Assembly (NCBI RefSeq): GCF_039839785.1
Contig: NZ_JBDOQT010000002.1
Coordinates: forward strand, 770,971 to 834,970
Reading direction: 5' to 3'
Origin: Pelagibius sp. CAU 1746
Lineage (GTDB): Bacteria; Pseudomonadota; Alphaproteobacteria; Kiloniellales; Kiloniellaceae
Length of the DNA: 64,000 nucleotides
Shown: piece after piece, positions 24,123 to 33,857 of the stretch
Layout: each line of letters begins with the position of its first letter
Numbering within the stretch: the first letter of the stretch is position 1
The notes under the pieces: model-generated
Told to the model about the DNA's origin: nothing
The model's database searches: none
Seen by the model: the letters and a program-made list of their open reading frames with translations, nothing else
Made by a program: the position numbers and the translations under genes

Positions 24123-24146
24123 ACAGATATATAATTATACATCTGT
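24123..24146 (-). promoter_or_regulatory. AT-rich palindromic operator/promoter of the AbrB-Doc operon
   Basis: A 24-bp inverted repeat: ACAGATATATAA and its near-perfect complement TTATACATCTGT, with one mismatched pair. On the minus strand TATAAT (24134-24139) lies inside it, and CTGCCA (24158-24163) sits 18 bp upstream as a -35 candidate. A repressor on this site would block the -10. It is the only long AT-rich stretch within several kilobases. Confidence 0.65.
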
Positions 24147-24164
24147 ATAATTTCGGCTGGCAGA

Positions 24165-24959
24165 TCAGCTCAACAGCAGGGAATCGCTGTCCAGCTCCTC
24201 GCCGCGCACCTTGGCGAAGAGGGCCATGAGATCGCCGACCTGCAGGCGCGCGCGCTCCTCCCCCGACACGTCCAGCACCACCTCGCCCTCATGCAGCATC
24301 AGGCTGCGGCTGCCCAGCGAGAGGGCCTGGCGCATGGAGTGGGTGACCATCAGGGTGGTCAGCTTCTCCGCCTCCACCAGGTCGCGGGTCAGCTCCAGGA
24401 CGAAGTTCTGCATGCGCGGGTCGAGGGCGGCGGTGTGCTCGTCGAGCAGCAGGATCTTGGTCGGCCTCAGCGTCGCCATGACCAGGCTGACCGCCTGGCG
24501 CTGGCCGCCGGAGAGCAGGCCCATGCGGTCGCCGAGGCGGTTCTCCAGGTTGAGGCCCAGGCGCGCGATCTTGTCGCGGAACTCGTCGCGCCGGGCGAGG
24601 GTCAGCGCCTTGCCGAGGCCGCGGCGCGAACCGCGCGAAGCCGCCAGGGCGAGGTTCTCCTCGATGGTCAGGCCCTCGCAGGTGCCGGCCAGCGGATCCT
24701 GGAAGACGCGGGCGGCAAGGGCCGCACGGCTCGGGGCCGGCCAAGACGTCACGTCGGTGCCGTCGATGACGATGCGCCCGGAGGTCGGCTGCACCTCGCC
24801 GGTCAGGCAGTTCAGCAGCGTCGACTTGCCGGCGCCGTTGGAGCCGATGACGGTGACGAACTCGCCGGCGGCGATCTCGGTGGAGACGCCCTGCAGGGCG
24901 CGGGTCTCCATCACCGTGCCGGGGCTGAAGGTGACCTTCAGGTCTTCGACCCGGATCAT
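24165..24959 (-). CDS. ABC transporter ATP-binding protein (TrpZ-type)
   Basis: 264-residue ATPase. Walker A is GSNGAGKST near residue 39, signature LSGGQRQAVSLVMATLRP near 149 and Walker B ILLLDEHTAALDPR near 169. The order ATPase, BPD_transp_2 permease, and PF04392 binding protein is that of TrpXYZ-type importers for aromatic amino acids or related ligands. Start overlaps the permease stop by 4 bp. Last gene of the operon; its stop lies next to the toxin-antitoxin promoter region. Confidence 0.86.
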   Translation of the reverse strand: MIRVEDLKVTFSPGTVMETRALQGVSTEIAAGEFVTVIGSNGAGKSTLLNCLTGEVQPTSGRIVIDGTDVTSWPAPSRAALAARVFQDPLAGTCEGLTIEENLALAASRGSRRGLGKALTLARRDEFRDKIARLGLNLENRLGDRMGLLSGGQRQAVSLVMATLRPTKILLLDEHTAALDPRMQNFVLELTRDLVEAEKLTTLMVTHSMRQALSLGSRSLMLHEGEVVLDVSGEERARLQVGDLMALFAKVRGEELDSDSLLLS

Positions 24960-25879
24960 GCGCCGCCTCCCCCCCCGCTGCCGGCATTGCGCCGCGCCAG
25001 CATCGCTTTGAAGGGATTGCGCGCGCCCGGCAGGATGAGCGCCAGGGCGACCAGCACGGCGGTCACCAGGTTCAGGTCCGCCGAGGTCAGGCCCAGATAA
25101 TCGGCATTGAGCGCGAAGGCGATGGCCAGGCGGTAGACGATGGAGCCGAAGATGCAGGCGGCCACGGCCATGATCACGCCGCGCACCCGGAAAATCGCCT
25201 CGCCGGCGATGACCGCGGCCAGGCCGACGACGATGGTGCCGGTGCCGATGGTAATGTCGGCGAAGCCGTTCATCTGGGCGAAAAGTGCGCCGCCCAGGGC
25301 GACCATGCCATTGGACAGCGCCATGCCGGTGGCGGTCACCTTTGCGGTGGCGATGCCCTGGGCGCGGGCCATGCGCGGGTTGGCCCCGGTGGCGCGCATG
25401 CCCAGGCCGTATTCGGTGATCAGGAACCAGCCGATCATCACCGCGACCACGGCGATGACCGCGGCGCCGAAGATGGGCTTCAGGTAGAGCCCGGAAAGCC
25501 CCAGTCCCTCGAAGGGCGTCAGCACCGTGGGCTCGGTGATCAGCGCCAGGTTCGGGCGCCCCATGATGCGCAGGTTCACCGAGTAGAGCGCGATCATGGT
25601 GAGGATCGAGGCCAGCAGGTGCAGGATGCCGAAGCGCAGGTTGAGGATGGCCGTCACCAGCCCGGCCAGCATCCCGGCGACCACGGCCAGCCCCGTCGCC
25701 AGGTAGGGATCGACCCCGGCGATGATCAGCGTCGCCGCCACCGCAGCGCCCAGCGGAAAGCTGCCGTCGACCGTCAGGTCCGGGAAATTCAGGATACGGA
25801 AGGAGAGGTAGACCCCCAGGGCGACGAGACCGTAGACGAAGCCGATCTCGATCGCCCCGAGGAAGGAGACTAGGTTCAT
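24956..25879 (-). CDS. ABC transporter permease (TrpY-type)
   Basis: 307-residue inner-membrane permease of the BPD_transp_2 (LivH-like) family with about eight or nine helices, opening FLGAIEIGFVYGLVALGVYL and containing the MRATGANPRMARAQG cytosolic loop near residue 165 that contacts the ATPase. Coupled to the ATPase gene by a 4-bp overlap, and 53 bp after the binding-protein gene. The C-terminus GSGGGGGA is a Gly tail. Confidence 0.86.
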   Translation of the reverse strand: MNLVSFLGAIEIGFVYGLVALGVYLSFRILNFPDLTVDGSFPLGAAVAATLIIAGVDPYLATGLAVVAGMLAGLVTAILNLRFGILHLLASILTMIALYSVNLRIMGRPNLALITEPTVLTPFEGLGLSGLYLKPIFGAAVIAVVAVMIGWFLITEYGLGMRATGANPRMARAQGIATAKVTATGMALSNGMVALGGALFAQMNGFADITIGTGTIVVGLAAVIAGEAIFRVRGVIMAVAACIFGSIVYRLAIAFALNADYLGLTSADLNLVTAVLVALALILPGARNPFKAMLARRNAGSGGGGGA

Positions 25880-25932
25880 GTCATTCGCCGCACGGCTGGC
25901 CGCGCAGTCGCTTCAATGCCGGTGGTGGGCGC

Positions 25933-26904
25933 TTACTGCACCACCTCCTTGGCCTTTGCAACCAGGGAGTCGGGAATGGTGACCCCCATCTTCTCGGCCA
26001 TGCCCGGATTCACGTAGAGTTCGGTGATCTCCACGCCCTCCACGGGAATGGTGCCCGGCGCCTCGCCCTTGAGAACTCGCACCACCATCTTCCCGGTCTG
26101 GCGGCCGATGTCGTAGTAGTTGAAGCCCACTGCGGCGATGGCCCCGCGCGGCACGGAATCCGTGTCGCCGGCATAGACCGGGACTTGGTTGTCGATGCCC
26201 ACCTTCACCACCGCCTCGAAGGCCGAGACGATGGTGTTGTCGGTCGGCACGTAGATGACGTCGGCCTTGCCGATCAGGCTCTGGGCGGCGCCCAGCACCT
26301 CGGAGGACTTGGTGGCCGGCGCCTCGATGACGGTCAGGCCGCGGGCCGGCGCTTCCTTCTTGATCAGCTCCATGAGGGTGACTGAGTTGGCCTCGCCCGG
26401 ATTGAAGGGCACGCCGACCGACTTGGCGTCCGGGGAAATCTGCTTGATCAAGTCCAGGTGCTTGCCGATGGGCGAGAGGTCGGACATGCCGGTGACGTTG
26501 CCGCCCGGCATCATCGGGTCGCCGACCAGCTTGGCCCCCACGGGGTCGGTCACCGCGGTGAAGACCACGGGGATGTCGTCGGTGGCCGAGACCACGGCCT
26601 GGGCCGAGGGGGTGGAGATCGGCACGATCACGTTGGGCGCCTCGCCGACGAACTTGCGGGCGATCTGCGCCGCGGTGGCCGGATTGCCCTGGGCGCTCTC
26701 GTAGAGGAATCGCAGGTTCTTGCCCTCCACGAAGCCGGCGGCGGCCAGTTCGTCGCGCACGCCGTCGCGCGCGGCGTCGAGGGCCGGGTGTTCGACGATG
26801 GCGGTGGTCGCCACGGTGATCTCCTGGGCCGCGGCGGAGAGGGTCAGTCCGGCAGCGGTCAGCGCAGCCGCAGACAGGCCGGTAATGGCGGTTCGTAGAC
26901 GCAT
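25933..26904 (-). CDS. ABC transporter substrate-binding protein (TrpX/PF04392 type)
   Basis: 323-residue periplasmic binding protein with a signal peptide (MRLRTAITGLSAAALTAAG, cleaved near SAAAQ). The PF04392 family is recognised from ITVATTAIVEHPALDAARDG near residue 29, VTDPVGAKLVGDPM near 118 and DVIYVPTDNTIVSAFEAVV near 220. TrpX-like proteins bind tryptophan, tyrosine or other small ligands. ATG 26904 is chosen because the signal peptide starts there; the frame upstream to 27132 is not coding. First gene of a three-gene importer operon. Confidence 0.87.
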   Translation of the reverse strand: MRLRTAITGLSAAALTAAGLTLSAAAQEITVATTAIVEHPALDAARDGVRDELAAAGFVEGKNLRFLYESAQGNPATAAQIARKFVGEAPNVIVPISTPSAQAVVSATDDIPVVFTAVTDPVGAKLVGDPMMPGGNVTGMSDLSPIGKHLDLIKQISPDAKSVGVPFNPGEANSVTLMELIKKEAPARGLTVIEAPATKSSEVLGAAQSLIGKADVIYVPTDNTIVSAFEAVVKVGIDNQVPVYAGDTDSVPRGAIAAVGFNYYDIGRQTGKMVVRVLKGEAPGTIPVEGVEITELYVNPGMAEKMGVTIPDSLVAKAKEVVQ

Positions 26905-27000
26905 CTTGGTCTCGCTCCCTGGTGTTCTTATTGGATGCCCGGCGGGCGGTGTTTCAGACCTTTGGCTTAGCACGCAAACGACCCCTCGTCCAAGGCTCTC

Positions 27001-27018
27001 GCGGGGCGGGCGCCCCGC
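27001..27018. promoter_or_regulatory. GC-rich palindrome in divergent promoter region
   Basis: GCGGGGCG (27001-27008) and CGCCCCGC (27011-27018) are perfect reverse complements around GG, in the gap between the importer operon (start 26904, minus) and the aldo-keto reductase (27132, plus). The position suits an operator for either promoter, but the sequence could also arise from high GC content alone. Confidence 0.3.
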
Positions 27019-27131
27019 CCGGCTGCCGGTTGCCGTCCGGCCGGGCGAGAGACTAAACTCCCCCGCCAGTTCCCGCTCCAGGGCCTGGATTGTCTCCAGA
27101 AACCTCAAGAATACCCCGCGAAAGGTGCCCA

Positions 27132-28139
27132 ATGGAAACCCGTAAGCTCGGCCGCAGCGGCCTCTCCGTCTCTCCCCTCTGCCTCGGCACCATGATGTTC
27201 GGCGACCAGACGGACGAGAAGGCCGCCCGCCGGATCATCGATCATGCCCGCGATGCCGGGGTGAACTTCATCGACACCGCCGACCAGTACGCCAAGGGCA
27301 AGTCGGAGGAGATCGTCGGCCGCGCCATCGCCAAGGACCGCGATGCCTGGGTCCTGGCCACCAAGGGCGGCAACCCGGTGAACGACACGCACGCCAATTC
27401 CCAGGGGCTGAGCCGCAAGTGGCTGCTGAAGGCCATCGACGACAGCCTCGCCCGCCTGAAGGTGGACTACGTCGACATCTGGTACCTGCATCTGGACGAC
27501 TACTCTGCGCCGCTGGAAGAGGCGGTCAGCGCCGTCGCCGACGTGCTGGGCTCCGGCAAGGCGCTCTACTGGGGGGTCAGCAACTTCCGCGGCTGGCGCA
27601 TCGCCGAGCTGGTGCATCTGGCAGCCCAAGCCGGCATCGACAGGCCCGTCGTCTGCCAGCCCTACTACAACGCCATGAACCGCATGCCGGAGGTGGAGGT
27701 CCTGCCGGCCTGCGAATACCACGGCCTGGGCGTGGTGCCCTACAGCCCACTGGCGCGCGGCGTGCTGACCGGCAAGTACCGGCCCGGCAAGGCGGCGCCC
27801 AAGGGCAGCCGCGCCGGCCGCAAGGACAGGCGCATGATGGAAAGCGAGTTCCGCGAGGAATCCCTGGTCATCGCCCAAAAGATCAAGGACCACGCGGAGG
27901 CCAAGGGCATGACGGCGGCCGACTTCGCGGTCAACTGGGTGCTGGCCAATCCCATCGTCACCTCGGTGCTGGCCGGCCCGCGCACCCTGGAGCAGTGGAA
28001 GGGCTATCTGGGCGCCTTGGAGCACGGCTTCGACGAGGAGGACGAGGCCTTCTTGAATTCCCTCGTCGCCCCGGGCCACCCCTCGACCCCCGGCTACAGC
28101 GACCCGCGCTACCCGCTGACCGGCAGGCCGGGTTGGTGA
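27132..28139 (+). CDS. Aldo/keto reductase
   Basis: 335-residue NADP-dependent (beta/alpha)8 oxidoreductase. The catalytic tetrad is visible: Asp in NFIDTADQYAKG, the Tyr of the same segment, Lys in LATKGGN and His in WYLHLDDY. The C-terminal cofactor site includes TSVLAGPRTLEQWKGYL. ATG 27132 (opening METRKLGRSGLSVSPL) with AAGG upstream is the natural start. Substrate unknown; the closest relatives act on aldehydes or sugar ketones. Confidence 0.86.
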   Translation: METRKLGRSGLSVSPLCLGTMMFGDQTDEKAARRIIDHARDAGVNFIDTADQYAKGKSEEIVGRAIAKDRDAWVLATKGGNPVNDTHANSQGLSRKWLLKAIDDSLARLKVDYVDIWYLHLDDYSAPLEEAVSAVADVLGSGKALYWGVSNFRGWRIAELVHLAAQAGIDRPVVCQPYYNAMNRMPEVEVLPACEYHGLGVVPYSPLARGVLTGKYRPGKAAPKGSRAGRKDRRMMESEFREESLVIAQKIKDHAEAKGMTAADFAVNWVLANPIVTSVLAGPRTLEQWKGYLGALEHGFDEEDEAFLNSLVAPGHPSTPGYSDPRYPLTGRPGW

Positions 28140-28232
28140 AATAGCGCGGCGGCGGGCCGATCCCAGGCCCCTGGACGCAGGCCACCGCCCCTGCCAGGAT
28201 GCGCCTAACTCACCGCCGCACCTCCCGGGGCC

Positions 28233-28862
28233 ATGCTGGAAACCGCGCTCGTCGCCACCGCCACTTTCTTCGCGACCATGGGGCCGCTCGACGTGGCGGC
28301 GCTCTTCGCCGCGCTGACGCCGCGCAACACGACCAAGGAGCGGCGGGCCATCGCGCTCAAGGGCACCCTCATCGCGCTGGGCATCCTTCTGGCCTTCGCC
28401 GTCTTCGGCGACTCGCTGCTGCACCTCTTCGGCATTTCCCTGCCGGCGCTGAGAACCGCCGGCGGCATCCTGCTGCTGCTGATCGCCATCGACATGGTCT
28501 TCGCCCGGCCCTCCGGCGGCGTCTCGACCACCGAGGACGAGAACCGCGAGGCCACGGCCAAGGCCGACATCTCGGTTTTCCCCCTGGCCACGCCGCTGAT
28601 CGCCGGGCCGGGCACCATGGGCGCCACCATCCTGCTGGTCGCCGATGCCGAGGGCGATCCCGCCACCATCGCCATCGTCGTCGGCTGCCTGGTCGGCATG
28701 CTGCTGGCCACCTTCGTGCTGATGCTGATCGCCGTGCAGATCCAGCGCCTTTTGGGCGTCACCGGCCTGCACGTCATCGCCCGCGTCATGGGCGTGCTGC
28801 TGGCCGCGCTGGCGGTGCAGTTCCTCTTCGACGGGATCGCCAGCAGCGGCCTGCTCGGTTAG
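28233..28862 (+). CDS. MarC-family integral membrane protein
   Basis: 209 residues with six predicted helices, typical of the MarC/UPF0056 family: MGPLDVAALFAALTP near residue 16, LLIAIDMVFARPSGG near 84, and FPLATPLIAGPGTMGATIL near 110. Despite the name, a role in multiple antibiotic resistance is not established for the family. Start ATG 28233. Separate from the aldo-keto reductase upstream (93-bp gap) and convergent with the next gene. Confidence 0.82.
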   Translation: MLETALVATATFFATMGPLDVAALFAALTPRNTTKERRAIALKGTLIALGILLAFAVFGDSLLHLFGISLPALRTAGGILLLLIAIDMVFARPSGGVSTTEDENREATAKADISVFPLATPLIAGPGTMGATILLVADAEGDPATIAIVVGCLVGMLLATFVLMLIAVQIQRLLGVTGLHVIARVMGVLLAALAVQFLFDGIASSGLLG

Positions 28863-28874
28863 GCCGGCTCCGGC

Positions 28875-29906
<1,032 letters not shown>

Positions 29907-30005
29907 CGCTGTCTCCCAAAAATTGGAATTCCTCCCGGCCCGCAGAGCCGGAAACGACGGCAGTCTGAGATCCCGCCGCCTTGTGGCGCAAATCCACTCC
30001 GGTAT

Positions 30006-30584
30006 TTAATTGGCGCCGCTTTGCATCCATTCGCTGGCCAAGGCAGCGTAGACCAGTTCACTGGTCCACTCGCCCTTAACGAACTGGTTCTCGCGCAGTT
30101 CCGCCTCACGGCAAAGACCCAGCCGTTCCATCAGCTGGGCCGAAGCCGTGTTGCGGGCATTGCAGCGCCCGTAGACGCGGTGCAGCCCGAGGTGTTTGAA
30201 GCCGAATTCCAGCAGGGACCGGCAAGCTTCTCCGGCCAGTCCGCGGCCATGGAAATCGGGATGCAGCAGGAAGCCGATCTCCCCTTGCCGATGCCGGGCG
30301 CTGCGCAGGGTCAACCCCACCTGGCCGATCACGCGCCCTTTGTCCTTCAATGCCACCGCCAAAACCAGCTTGTCGTCGTCAGCCTCAAAGCCGCTGTTGC
30401 CGAGCCAGCCATCGAGAAGCGTGCGCGTCTCTTCCCGGCTGCGCGGTTCGGCGTAGCGATAGCGCGCCACTGCCGGCGAGGTCTGAAACGCGCAAAGGTC
30501 TTCAAAGTCGTTCTCGACGAAAAGCCTGAGCCACAAGCGTTCCGTCTCGATAGGAAATGGCGGCGGGATTGTCTGGCTTTCCAC
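30006..30584 (-). CDS. GNAT-family N-acetyltransferase, RimJ/RimL type
   Basis: 192-residue GNAT protein. The N-terminal TERLWLRLFVENDFEDLCAF is typical of the RimJ/RimL branch. The acetyl-CoA site includes HPDFHGRGLAGEACRSLLEF near residue 105 and the N-A-R-N-T-A-S-A-Q segment near 135. GTG 30584 with TGGAG nine bases upstream gives the best start; the open frame runs to 30635 without coding character. Target protein or small amine unknown. Confidence 0.8.
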   Translation of the reverse strand: MESQTIPPPFPIETERLWLRLFVENDFEDLCAFQTSPAVARYRYAEPRSREETRTLLDGWLGNSGFEADDDKLVLAVALKDKGRVIGQVGLTLRSARHRQGEIGFLLHPDFHGRGLAGEACRSLLEFGFKHLGLHRVYGRCNARNTASAQLMERLGLCREAELRENQFVKGEWTSELVYAALASEWMQSGAN

Positions 30585-30645
30585 TCCGGTTGCTCCAGGT
30601 TGGTTTGGCGGCAGTCTACCGATAGACCGCCGCAACCTTGGTCTG

Positions 30646-31428
30646 TCAAGCGGCGCTGATGCCGCCGTTCACCGAGATCGCCTGGCCGGTGATCTTGGCC
30701 GCGCCGGGACCGGCCAGGAAGACGATGAGCTGGGCCAAGTCCTCCGCCGTGGTCGGACCCAGGCCGGCCAGGGGCCGCGCCTTCTCGAACAGCTTCTTGG
30801 AGAAGCTGCCCTCTGCCATGAGGCGCTCGGTGAGCGCCGTGCCCTCGACCAGCGAGGGGGTGATGGCGTTGGCGCGGATGCCGTTACGCTTGCCCTCGAT
30901 GGCCAGCCCGCGGGTGAACTGCACGATGCCCGCCATGACCGCGCCGATGACGCTCTCGCCCGGCGTCGCCACCTTGGCGGCGTCGGAGGCGACATTGAGA
31001 ACGCAGCCGCCGCCGCCCTCCATCATCGCCGGCAGCACGGCGCGGCAGGCGTTGAGGGTCGGCGCCATGTCTTCCATGAGGGTGCGGTTGATCTGGGCGA
31101 TGGGCTGGCGGAACAGCAGCTCCGGCAGGTTGTTGCCGCCCGGCGAGCAGACCAGCAGGTCGATGCCGCCTATGCCGGCCACCGCCGTCTCCGCCATGTC
31201 CTTGGCCGCCTTGGGATCGCCGCAGTCGGCCAGCAGGGCCGCGATCTCCGCCTCCCGGCCAAGGGCGCGCAGGTGATCGACGGCGGCGGCCGCGCGCTCC
31301 GGGTTGCGGCCGACCAGGCGCAGGCGCGGCACCCCCGCGCGAATCAGGGCCTCCGCCGCCGCCAGGCCGATGCCCGAGGTGCCGCCGACGATCACCGCCG
31401 AGATGTCCCGATACTGCTTTGCCGCCAT
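30646..31428 (-). CDS. SDR-fold protein lacking the catalytic Tyr and Lys
   Basis: 260-residue classical SDR architecture with the cofactor motif GGTSGIG at residues 15-21 and the structural N-S region (SPGGNN near 96 in place of NNAG). The expected Ser is Ser148, but the catalytic Tyr-x3-Lys is replaced by Ile161-x3-Met165 in GESVIGAVMAGIVQFT; codons are ATC and ATG, not a sequencing ambiguity in the reading frame. It is thus unlikely to be a normal oxidoreductase. ATG 31428, well after the frame start. Lone gene, convergent with nothing and divergent from the DUF1203 gene. Confidence 0.82.
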   Translation of the reverse strand: MAAKQYRDISAVIVGGTSGIGLAAAEALIRAGVPRLRLVGRNPERAAAAVDHLRALGREAEIAALLADCGDPKAAKDMAETAVAGIGGIDLLVCSPGGNNLPELLFRQPIAQINRTLMEDMAPTLNACRAVLPAMMEGGGGCVLNVASDAAKVATPGESVIGAVMAGIVQFTRGLAIEGKRNGIRANAITPSLVEGTALTERLMAEGSFSKKLFEKARPLAGLGPTTAEDLAQLIVFLAGPGAAKITGQAISVNGGISAA

Positions 31429-31560
31429 GGTGCCCCGCCTGCCTTGCTCGCCGCTTCGCCGGAGAAAAGGGACCAGTTTACGCGGCCCGGCGCAAGATGC
31501 GGATAGAAGCGCGCGCCGGACCCTGCTGGACTGCGGGGACCCGATCACAGGAGTAGAGCC

Positions 31561-32034
31561 ATGACCGCCTTGCGTTTTCTCGCCCTCGACAGCGGCCTCG
31601 TAGAGGCCTGGCGCCGGGGCCGCGCCGACGCCAACGGCCAGACGCCCGAACGCCAGCTCTCCGACGGCGGCGGCAACCCCTGCCGCCACTGCCTGGACGA
31701 CATCGCAAGGGACGCGCCCATGCTGGTGCTGGCCCACCGCCCCTTCCCCGGCCCGCAGCCCTACGCCGAGGTCGGCCCCATCTTCGTCCATGCCGAGGAC
31801 TGCCCGCGCTACGGCGAGACGGCGGGCAAGCCGGGGATCTTCCTGCGGCGCGAGGTCATCCTGATGCGCGGCTACGGTCCCGACGACCGCATCGTCTACG
31901 GTACGGGCAAGGTGATTCCAACCGCGGAGATCGAATCCCGCGCCGCTGCGCTGTTCGAAGACCCGGAAATCGCCTACATCCACCTGCGCTCGGCCAGCAA
32001 CAACTGCTTCCAGTGCCGCCTCGAGCGGGGGTGA
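31561..32034 (+). CDS. DUF1203 protein
   Basis: 157 residues matching DUF1203 by PCRHCLDD near residue 40, AEVGPIFVHAEDCPRYG near 68 and the C-terminal YIHLRSASNNCFQC. The conserved Cys/His pattern suggests metal or thiol chemistry, but no function is known for the family. GGAG precedes ATG 31561. Convergent with fadE across 10 bp. Confidence 0.82.
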   Translation: MTALRFLALDSGLVEAWRRGRADANGQTPERQLSDGGGNPCRHCLDDIARDAPMLVLAHRPFPGPQPYAEVGPIFVHAEDCPRYGETAGKPGIFLRREVILMRGYGPDDRIVYGTGKVIPTAEIESRAAALFEDPEIAYIHLRSASNNCFQCRLERG

Positions 32035-32044
32035 GGCGCCTGCT

Positions 32045-33847
32045 CTAAAACGCCGCTTCCTTCATTTCCATCAGCGGGGCTTTGCCGGCCATGATGGCGG
32101 CGAAGTGGCCGGAGCTCTTGGGCAGGAGGCGCTGGAAGAAGAAGCGCGCGGTGGCGAGCTTGGCTTCGTGGAAGCCGCTGGGGTCGTCGTCCAGCTTCGC
32201 GAGGCTGGCTTCCGCCATGCGGGCCCAGAGATAGGCCAGCGCGGTGTAGGCGAAGAGGTTCAGGTAGTCGGTGGCCGCCGCGCCGGCCTCCTCCGGGTCC
32301 TTCAGGCCCTGCTGGCCGATCCACAGCGTCGCCTGCTGCAGGCGGCTCAGGGACTTGGCCAGCGGCGCGACGAACTCGGCCAGCTCCGGCTTCGTCATGC
32401 CATTCTCGACATAAGCTTGAACGGGGTGGAAGAAGCGGCGCAGCAGGCGGCCCATGTTCTGGCCCAGCTTGCGCCCCACCAGGTCGAGCGCCTGGATGCC
32501 GTTGGCGCCTTCGTAGATCTGGGCGATGCGGGCATCGCGCACCAGCTGTTCCATGCCGTGCTCGCGGATATAGCCGTGGCCGCCGAAGACCTGCATGCCG
32601 ATGTTGGTGACCTCGAAGCCGGCGTCGGTGAAGAAGGACTTGATGATCGGCGTCATCAGGGCGACCAGATCGTCGGCCTCCTGGCGTTTGGCCTCGTCCG
32701 AGTGCTTCTCGGCCACGTCGACGGCGAAGGCGACCCAGAGCGCCAGTGCCCGCGCGCCCTCGTTCAGCGCCCGCATGGTCAGCAGGTTCTTGCGTACGTC
32801 CGGGTGCACGATGATGGGGTCGGCGGGCTTGTCCGGCTGCTGCGGCCCGGCCAGGGAGCGGCCCTGGAGCCTTTCCTTCGCATAGGCCGCCGCCGACTGG
32901 TAGGCGGTCTCGGCCAGGCCCAGACCCTGGATACCGACGTCGAGGCGCGCCACGTTCATCATGGTGAACATCTTGGCCATGCCGCTGTGCGGCTCCCCCA
33001 CCAGGTAGCCTTCCGCCGCATCGAAGTTCATGACGCAGGTGGAGGACGCCTTGATGCCCATCTTGTGCTCGATGGAGCCGCAGGCCACGCCGTTGCGCGC
33101 GCCCAGCGAGCCGTCCTCCTTCACCAGGAACTTCGGCACGATGAACAGCGAGATGCCCTTCGACCCTTCCGGCGCGTCGGGCAGCTTGGCGAGCACCAGG
33201 TGGATGATGTTCTCGCTCATGTCGTGCTCGCCGGCGGAGATGAAGATTTTGGTGCCGGTGATCTTGTACTTGCCGTCCCCGCCAGGGTCCGCCCCCATCG
33301 GTTCGGCCCGCGTGCGGATGAGGCCCAGGTCGGTGCCGCAGTGCGGCTCGGTGAGGCACATGGTGCCGGACCAGCGGCCGTGGATCATGTTGGGCAGGAA
33401 GGTCTGCTTCTGATCGTCCGAGCCGTGCAGCTCCAGCGCGTTGCAGGCGCCGTGGGTCAGGCCCGGGTACATGCCGAAGGAGATGTTGGAAGAGCAGATC
33501 AGCTCGGTCATGACGAACTGCAGGGTCTTGGGCAGGCCCTGGCCGCCGTAGTCCGGGTTCAGCGACAGGCCGTTCCAGCCGGCTTCGCAGAAGGCCTCGT
33601 AGAGTTCCTTGAAGCCCTGGGGCGTGCGCACCACGCCGTTCTCGAAGGCACAGCCCTCCTCGTCGCCGGAGCGGTTCAGCGGCAGCAGCTCGTTCTCACA
33701 GAACTTGGCGCCTTCCTCCAGAACCGCGTCGACCAGATCCCGCGCAGCCTCCTCGCAGCCGGGCAAGCTCGCCACCTGCCCCTCGTAGTCGAGCAGGTCG
33801 TAGAGCAGGAAGCGGATATCGTCGAGCGGGGCTCTGTAACTGACCAT
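32045..33847 (-). CDS. fadE: FadE-type acyl-CoA dehydrogenase
   Basis: 600-residue acyl-CoA dehydrogenase with N-terminal, middle and C-terminal domains and the extra C-terminal segment seen in ~600-aa bacterial enzymes. The FAD/substrate region MCLTEPHCGTDLG lies near 163, and the catalytic Glu is in QIYEGANGIQALDLVG near 437. It oxidises acyl-CoA to trans-2-enoyl-CoA. Last gene of fadD-fadA-fadN-fadE, 10 bp after fadN; this gene set parallels the Bacillus yusL-yusK-yusJ cluster. Chain-length range unknown. Confidence 0.9.
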   Translation of the reverse strand: MVSYRAPLDDIRFLLYDLLDYEGQVASLPGCEEAARDLVDAVLEEGAKFCENELLPLNRSGDEEGCAFENGVVRTPQGFKELYEAFCEAGWNGLSLNPDYGGQGLPKTLQFVMTELICSSNISFGMYPGLTHGACNALELHGSDDQKQTFLPNMIHGRWSGTMCLTEPHCGTDLGLIRTRAEPMGADPGGDGKYKITGTKIFISAGEHDMSENIIHLVLAKLPDAPEGSKGISLFIVPKFLVKEDGSLGARNGVACGSIEHKMGIKASSTCVMNFDAAEGYLVGEPHSGMAKMFTMMNVARLDVGIQGLGLAETAYQSAAAYAKERLQGRSLAGPQQPDKPADPIIVHPDVRKNLLTMRALNEGARALALWVAFAVDVAEKHSDEAKRQEADDLVALMTPIIKSFFTDAGFEVTNIGMQVFGGHGYIREHGMEQLVRDARIAQIYEGANGIQALDLVGRKLGQNMGRLLRRFFHPVQAYVENGMTKPELAEFVAPLAKSLSRLQQATLWIGQQGLKDPEEAGAAATDYLNLFAYTALAYLWARMAEASLAKLDDDPSGFHEAKLATARFFFQRLLPKSSGHFAAIMAGKAPLMEMKEAAF

Positions 33848-33857
33848 TTTAGATTTC

